From: an uncultured Lachnospiraceae bacterium
Lineage (GTDB): Bacteria > Bacillota_A > Clostridia > Lachnospirales > Lachnospiraceae
Length of the DNA: 19,135 nucleotides
Assembly (NCBI GenBank): GCA_910587905.1
Contig: CAJUOF010000139.1
Span: 1-19,135, forward strand
Direction of reading: 5' to 3'
Positions 14,918 to 19,135 of this stretch are shown here, piece by piece; the first letter of the stretch is position 1, and every line of letters starts with the position of its first letter. The notes below the pieces were generated by a model, which had not been told where the DNA came from, made no database searches, and saw nothing but the letters and a program-made list of their open reading frames with translations. A program made the translations under genes and the position numbers.

Positions 14918-16006
14918 CTAGTTGTCCAGTGTCTCAATATAATTCATGTATTTCACCACCATGAGGGCAATCTTAAAGGTGATCGCATCTTCAAAAACCC
15001 GGAGATCAAGGCCTGTACTCTTCTGCAGCTTATCCAGCCTGTAAACCAGCGTGTTCCGGTGAATGTAAAGCTGTCTGGAGGTCTCGGACACATTCAGATT
15101 GTTCTCAAAAAATTTGTTGATGGTGACAAGGGTCTCCTCATCCAGATCCTCCGGAGACTTTCCGTCAAAAATCTCTTTGATAAACATGCGGCATAAGGAC
15201 ACCGGGAGCTGATAAATCAGGCGGCCAATCCCCAGATTGTTGTAGGCCACAATGTTTTTGTCGCTGTAGAAGATCTTTCCCACATCCAGAGCCATCTTGG
15301 CCTCTTTATACGAGCGGGATACCTCCTTCACCTCGTTGACAATGGTCCCGTATGCCACATGGACCGTGGCCATGGCCTCCGTGTTTAACATGTCGAGGAG
15401 CATCTTGGCGACTTTTTCCATATCCTCGTAGCTCTCACCCGGCTTTAACTCCTTCACCAGGATGATATTTTTCTCATCTACCGCTGTAATGAAATCTTTG
15501 GACTTAGCGGAAAACATCCCCTTCACCGTCTCCAGTGCCACCGTGTCATTCTCCGTCTGGGTCTCCACCACAAACACGACCCGGCGCACATTGATATCGA
15601 TATGAAGCTTCTTCGCCCGGTTGTAAATATCCACCAAAAGCAGATTGTCAAGCAGCAGGTTCTTGATAAAGTTATCCTTGTCAAACCGTTCCTTGTAAGC
15701 CACCAGAAGATTCTGAATCTGGAATACCACCACTTTCCCAGCCATATAGGCGTCGTCCCCTGCCCCTCTGGCAAGGAGCACATACTCTAACTGGTGCTCG
15801 TCGAATACTTTGAAAAACTGATAGCCCTGGATCACCTGGCTGTCCGCCGGAGACTCCACAAAAGCCAGCACGGAAAACTCGTATTCCTCCGCGTCAGGAA
15901 ATGTGGTCGCTAAGACCTTTCCTTCTGTGTCGCAGATGCAAAGTTCAATCCGCATAATTCCTTTTAGCCCCTCGATGGTATTTTGTAAAATCTGATTTGA
16001 TATCAT
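14918..16006 (-). CDS. CdaR/PucR-type transcriptional regulator
   Basis: This 362-residue regulator has an N-terminal sensor-like domain (about 1-125, with IELCICDTEGKVLAT similar to sugar-diacid recognition domains) and a central degenerate GGDEF-like domain (about 135-255). The C-terminal PucR helix-turn-helix is at about 305-355 (FFENNLNVSETSRQLYIHRN, then TLVYRLDKL). Family members answer to small molecules such as sugar diacids or purine breakdown products, but the ligand here is unknown. The ATG at 16006 has AGGGGTG six bases upstream and is preferred over an in-frame GTG at 16015. It sits 15 bases before ftsE, so it may regulate the division operon or itself. A perfect palindrome lies in its leader. 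Confidence 0.88.
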   Translation of the reverse strand: MISNQILQNTIEGLKGIMRIELCICDTEGKVLATTFPDAEEYEFSVLAFVESPADSQVIQGYQFFKVFDEHQLEYVLLARGAGDDAYMAGKVVVFQIQNLLVAYKERFDKDNFIKNLLLDNLLLVDIYNRAKKLHIDINVRRVVFVVETQTENDTVALETVKGMFSAKSKDFITAVDEKNIILVKELKPGESYEDMEKVAKMLLDMLNTEAMATVHVAYGTIVNEVKEVSRSYKEAKMALDVGKIFYSDKNIVAYNNLGIGRLIYQLPVSLCRMFIKEIFDGKSPEDLDEETLVTINKFFENNLNVSETSRQLYIHRNTLVYRLDKLQKSTGLDLRVFEDAITFKIALMVVKYMNYIETLDN

Positions 16007-16084
16007 AATGTTCACCCCTGTTATATACTGTTTTCGTCTATTGGTTATCCTTTTAGAGCGATGCTCAGTCTATCCTTATTTTAT

Positions 16085-16098
16085 CTTAATGCATTAAG
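16085..16098. promoter_or_regulatory. Perfect 14-base palindrome upstream of the CdaR-type gene
   Basis: CTTAATGCATTAAG is fully self-complementary and lies about 80 bases before the regulator's start, next to a TAAAAT that could be part of a -10 region. It could be an operator for the dimeric regulator encoded just downstream. A single AT-rich site of this length can also occur by chance. Confidence 0.3.
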
Positions 16099-16132
16099 AG
16101 CAAAAATGAAAGAGTTTTTAGACTTTTTTCTA

Positions 16133-16184
16133 TAAAAAAATAATAAAGAAGACTGGAACACCTGATTTGGTATGCCAGCCTTCT
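16133..16184 (-). terminator. Intrinsic terminator after the ABC-like gene
   Basis: On the minus strand the stem AGAAGGCTGG (16184-16175) pairs with CCAGTCTTCT (16156-16147) through nine canonical pairs and one G-U. The loop is 18 bases and the tail TTATTATTTTTTT follows. It lies just after the ABC-like stop and isolates that gene from the regulator-ftsEX operon. Confidence 0.85.
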
Positions 16185-16194
16185 GTCATCTGTA

Positions 16195-17160
16195 TTAATG
16201 AATCGCCTCTCTCGTCTCCTGATCGAAGAAGAAAAAGTCACATCCAGCCTCCGGTCTTGTCTCCTCTGCCTCTTCTTCCTCTATGGAACGGCAGGTCGTA
16301 TACCCTAAAAGCACCCGACGGCCCAGATATCCGCCCCGCTCCAAACGCTCCACCCATTCTCCGGGCACATCAATACTAAACCCATTGCCCATAGCTTCCA
16401 CCGCCGTCTTTCCCTTGACGATCTCTACCTCACTGCTTCCGAAGGCAGAGCCATTCATAAACTGGGCCACAAAAAAATTACAGGGATTTTTCTTAAGCTC
16501 CGCGGCCGTCCCCACCTGCTCGACCCGCCCCCGGTGCATGACCACCGTCCGCACATCCAAAAGTGCCGCCTCTTCCGGATCATTGGTCGCATAAACGAGC
16601 GTTGTCCTGATCTTGCCATAGAGTTCTTTTAATCGGTTTCTTGCTCTCTTTCTTGCGGAAGACTCCAGACTTCCCAGAAGATCCAGCATCAAAAACGCTT
16701 CCGGATCATGGACATTTGCCCTCGCCATAGCCACATACTGTTTCTGTAAGTCGTTGAGCTCTCTGGGATAACAGGATAACAGCTTCTCAATTCGAAAGAG
16801 TCTGGCATTCGCCTCCACCAATGGACGAATCGTTTCCTCCGACGCTCCTTTCAGCTTCATCAGAAATGCGATATTATCATAGACCGTCATGCCAGGATAC
16901 AGAGTAAAATGCTGAAAGATCATGCCTACATTTCGCTTCTCCGGGCGGCCATTTTTGATCACCTGATCACCGATCTGAAGCTCACCCGCACTGATTGGCT
17001 CCATGCCGGCGATCATGCGCAGAATCGTCGCCTTTCCGGAACCCTTCGGGCCGGTCAAGACAACAAACTCACCATCATTGATCTCCAAACTAAAATCCTG
17101 CACTGCTGCCTTTCCATTTGGGAATGTCTTTGTCACATTTCGAAATGAGATTCCTGCCAT
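16195..17160 (-). CDS. Degenerate sugar-type ABC ATPase (probable pseudo-ATPase)
   Basis: This 321-residue protein follows the MsmK/UgpC sugar-importer ATPase plan but has lost key residues. Walker A reads GPKGSGKAT: Lys43 is kept, but Ala44 replaces the Mg-coordinating Ser/Thr. The Q-loop Gln83 is kept in IFQHFTLYPGMTVYDNIAF. The signature LSGGQ is L135-NDLQ. Walker B ends LMLD160-LL, losing the catalytic Glu. The D-loop SNLD is SLES. The switch His of YVTHD is Asn193 in YATNDPEEA. The C-terminal regulatory part is short, with an acidic tail. The frame is open throughout, so selection on a non-catalytic role is plausible. No permease or binding protein is encoded nearby. The ATG follows GGAGGCGGAGCG. 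Early decay of a redundant ATPase is the alternative. Confidence 0.85.
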   Translation of the reverse strand: MAGISFRNVTKTFPNGKAAVQDFSLEINDGEFVVLTGPKGSGKATILRMIAGMEPISAGELQIGDQVIKNGRPEKRNVGMIFQHFTLYPGMTVYDNIAFLMKLKGASEETIRPLVEANARLFRIEKLLSCYPRELNDLQKQYVAMARANVHDPEAFLMLDLLGSLESSARKRARNRLKELYGKIRTTLVYATNDPEEAALLDVRTVVMHRGRVEQVGTAAELKKNPCNFFVAQFMNGSAFGSSEVEIVKGKTAVEAMGNGFSIDVPGEWVERLERGGYLGRRVLLGYTTCRSIEEEEAEETRPEAGCDFFFFDQETREAIH

Positions 17161-17337
17161 CGCTCCGCCTCCTGCCGTGTATGATTAGTTACATCATACC
17201 CCAAGGCTTCCCAAAAAGCCATAATCGAAATTAACAAAAAGCATTTTTGGTCTTTAGCAACTTTGTACACCTCATCTGCGAACTGACAAGCATTCTGCTT
17301 TTTTTTTTCACTTTCCTGTGAAGTATTACCAGAAAAA

Positions 17338-19122
17338 CTAGATGGCTCTCGTCGCCGCAAGAAGCCACCCAAGCTCCTCTCCCTCAAAAAAAGGCGTTAA
17401 AGCTTCCCGAACCTTTGTGTGATAGGCATTGAGTCTTCTCCGGTCCCTCTCGTCCATGATCGCAAAATCCACTGCGTCCAGATCAATGGGCGCCAAGGTC
17501 AGATGTTCAAATTCCAGGAACTGTCCATATCGGTTCTCCTCAGCCCTCCGGCAGAGAAGCAGATTTTCAATCCGGATGCCATACTCCCCCTCCAGATAAA
17601 ATCCCGGCTCGTCGGATGTCACCATGCCGGGGGCAAGCACGGCTGTCTCCGGTCCCTCCGGCGGCAGCTTCCAGCGAAAGGCATTGGGGCCCTCGTGGAC
17701 ATTTAAGAAATACCCGACTCCATGACCGGTTCCATGCAAATAGTCAATTCCCATGGCCCAAAGCGGCTCCCTGGCAACATAATCCAAATTGGCTCCCCTG
17801 AGCCCCTGCAAAAATTTCACGTCTCCAAGCGCCAGCATCCCCTTCAGCACTGCCGTAAAATGCCGCTTCTGTTCTTGCGTTAAAGGCCCCAAAGCAACGG
17901 TCCTTGTGATATCTGTCGTCCCCTCCAGATATTGTCCTCCGGAGTCCACCAAAAGAAACCCTTCCGGGCGAAGAAGTGCCCCCTCCCCTTCCATTCCATA
18001 ATGGACCAGGGAACCGTTGGCACCGTAAGCGGCTATGGTGGAAAAGCTGGGGCCAAAATAATGCTCCCCCGCCTGCCGGCATCTCTCCAGATATGCCGCC
18101 GCCTGTCCCTCAGTAATCGGCTCCCTTCCAATTTGATGTTTTAGCCAGTAAAGAAATTTTGTCACTGCGACGCCGTCCTTTACATGGGCCCTCTGCATGT
18201 TCTTAGCCTCTGTCGGATTTTTGACCGCCTTCATATCTGTGGAGGGATTTGGCTTGTCCACAATACAGCGTGCCCTTCTAAGTCCACTCCAGGTCTGTTC
18301 ATTGACCCGGCTGCTGTCTGCCAGCACAGCCTTAAACCTGCAGATCGACGGCAGCTCGTCGAAAAACCGATCGTAAGCACAAACCTGAACCTGATCCTTA
18401 GAAAGCGCTTCCCTCTCTGCCTCCGAGAGCACTCCCTCCTGCACAAACAGCCAAACGTTCTCCATGGAAAGGACCAGATAGCTTAAAAATACCGGATTGC
18501 AGGCAACGTCACTTCCCCGGAGATTGGTCAGCCAGGCAATGTCATCCAGAGTCGTTACCACATGAAGTTCGGCCCCCTCCTTCTTCATGGCTTCCCGCAC
18601 CCTTGAAAATTTTTCCGCCCGGCTCTCCCCCGCATAGCAAAGCTCCAGGGAGAACACCGGATTCTTCGCACGGGCCGGGCGCTCCTTCCAGACCTCCTTT
18701 GGCAAATCGATCAGGCGGATCCTCCCATCCTTTTTCTCTGCGATCTGCCGCAAATTCTTTCCCAGCCTCCGGCTCACAATCGTCCCGTCATAGGCGAGGA
18801 TCCCCCGTTCCGGAAGCCTGCGGGCAAGCTCTTCCTCTAGAGAGGGAACTCCCTCCTCCCCCATTTTGTAGAGCGTGATGCCGCTCCCTGTAAGCTGCCG
18901 TTCCGCCTGCAAGAAATATCGGCTGTCGGTCCACAGTCCAGCCCAGTCCGCAGACACCGCCAGCGTTCCCGCAGACCCGGTAAAGCCGGACAGATATTTC
19001 CTGGCCTCAAAATGTGTTCCGGGATATTCCGAGCCGTGAGGGTCTGCCGTAGGAATCACGCAGAGGGCGATCCAGTGGCTTTTCATTGCCTCCCGCAGAC
19101 GTTCAATCTCTTTTCTTGCCAC
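17338..19122 (-). CDS. Xaa-Pro aminopeptidase P (M24B metallopeptidase)
   Basis: This 594-residue cytoplasmic enzyme removes an N-terminal residue preceding proline. Two creatinase-like N-terminal domains (about 1-150 and 160-310) are followed by the pita-bread catalytic domain (about 310-535) and the C-terminal extension typical of eukaryote-like aminopeptidase P. All five dinuclear metal ligands are visible: D393 (LLVDSGGQYL), D404 (GTTDITRT), H467 (HGTGHGVGYFLNVHEGP), E505 (SDEPGFY) and E519 (IRIENL). The start is a GTG at 19122 with GAGGAG seven bases upstream. The gene is therefore complete although it nearly touches the window edge. The gap to the ABC-like gene (17161-17337) is AT-rich, with an A-run and a short GGCTT/AAGCC hairpin but no clear terminator or promoter. 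Confidence 0.93.
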   Translation of the reverse strand: MARKEIERLREAMKSHWIALCVIPTADPHGSEYPGTHFEARKYLSGFTGSAGTLAVSADWAGLWTDSRYFLQAERQLTGSGITLYKMGEEGVPSLEEELARRLPERGILAYDGTIVSRRLGKNLRQIAEKKDGRIRLIDLPKEVWKERPARAKNPVFSLELCYAGESRAEKFSRVREAMKKEGAELHVVTTLDDIAWLTNLRGSDVACNPVFLSYLVLSMENVWLFVQEGVLSEAEREALSKDQVQVCAYDRFFDELPSICRFKAVLADSSRVNEQTWSGLRRARCIVDKPNPSTDMKAVKNPTEAKNMQRAHVKDGVAVTKFLYWLKHQIGREPITEGQAAAYLERCRQAGEHYFGPSFSTIAAYGANGSLVHYGMEGEGALLRPEGFLLVDSGGQYLEGTTDITRTVALGPLTQEQKRHFTAVLKGMLALGDVKFLQGLRGANLDYVAREPLWAMGIDYLHGTGHGVGYFLNVHEGPNAFRWKLPPEGPETAVLAPGMVTSDEPGFYLEGEYGIRIENLLLCRRAEENRYGQFLEFEHLTLAPIDLDAVDFAIMDERDRRRLNAYHTKVREALTPFFEGEELGWLLAATRAI

Positions 19123-19135
19123 CTCTTCTCTCCTC

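Noticed and set aside
17133..17387. 84-codon minus-strand frame between the aminopeptidase and the ABC-like gene
   Set aside because: It overlaps both neighbours' ends in another frame and passes through an A-run and leader sequence; no ribosome site or motif supports it.

Overview
The window looks like a chromosomal piece of a fairly GC-rich anaerobic Firmicute, most likely a Lachnospiraceae-type gut clostridium. This rests on the gene order and protein style: a lepA-hemW pair, a CdaR-ftsE-ftsX-M23-CtpA run, an ECF sigma factor with a DUF4179 partner, and BspA-type leucine-rich repeats. It was not tested by any database search. Nearly everything is on the minus strand; only the sigma/anti-sigma pair is on the plus strand.

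Reading the minus strand from the right edge: an X-Pro aminopeptidase P (17338-19122). Then an ABC-ATPase-like protein whose catalytic motifs are almost all substituted (16195-17160), closed by a good intrinsic terminator. Next is a cell-envelope cluster: a CdaR/PucR-type regulator, ftsE, ftsX, a secreted coiled-coil M23 hydrolase and a CtpA-type S41 protease (10419-16006). FtsEX normally activates a coiled-coil murein hydrolase across the membrane, so this reads as one functional module. A long bidirectional terminator (10336-10397) separates it from the convergent ECF sigma and DUF4179 membrane protein genes (8626-10330).

Divergent from the sigma gene is lepA (6628-8439), followed by hemW (4942-6210). 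The 417-base gap between them holds a large imperfect inverted repeat, about 114 bases per arm. In many Firmicutes hemW is followed by hrcA-grpE-dnaK; here that position is taken by accessory DNA.

The accessory block (1-4902) starts with an MNT/HEPN pair that has its own promoter. It continues with a tandem family of membrane proteins sharing a nearly identical N-terminal zinc ribbon (CxxC-x9-CxxC) but carrying different predicted outside domains. The first has ten 24-residue leucine-rich repeats. The second has three DUF6273-like repeats and is broken by an in-frame TAA. The third runs off the left edge. A short relic of another DUF6273-like gene lies just upstream of the first. This array, with its homogenised 5' modules, swapped ectodomains and decayed copies, is the best candidate here for an undescribed system. 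The degenerate ABC ATPase is the other item most worth a second look.
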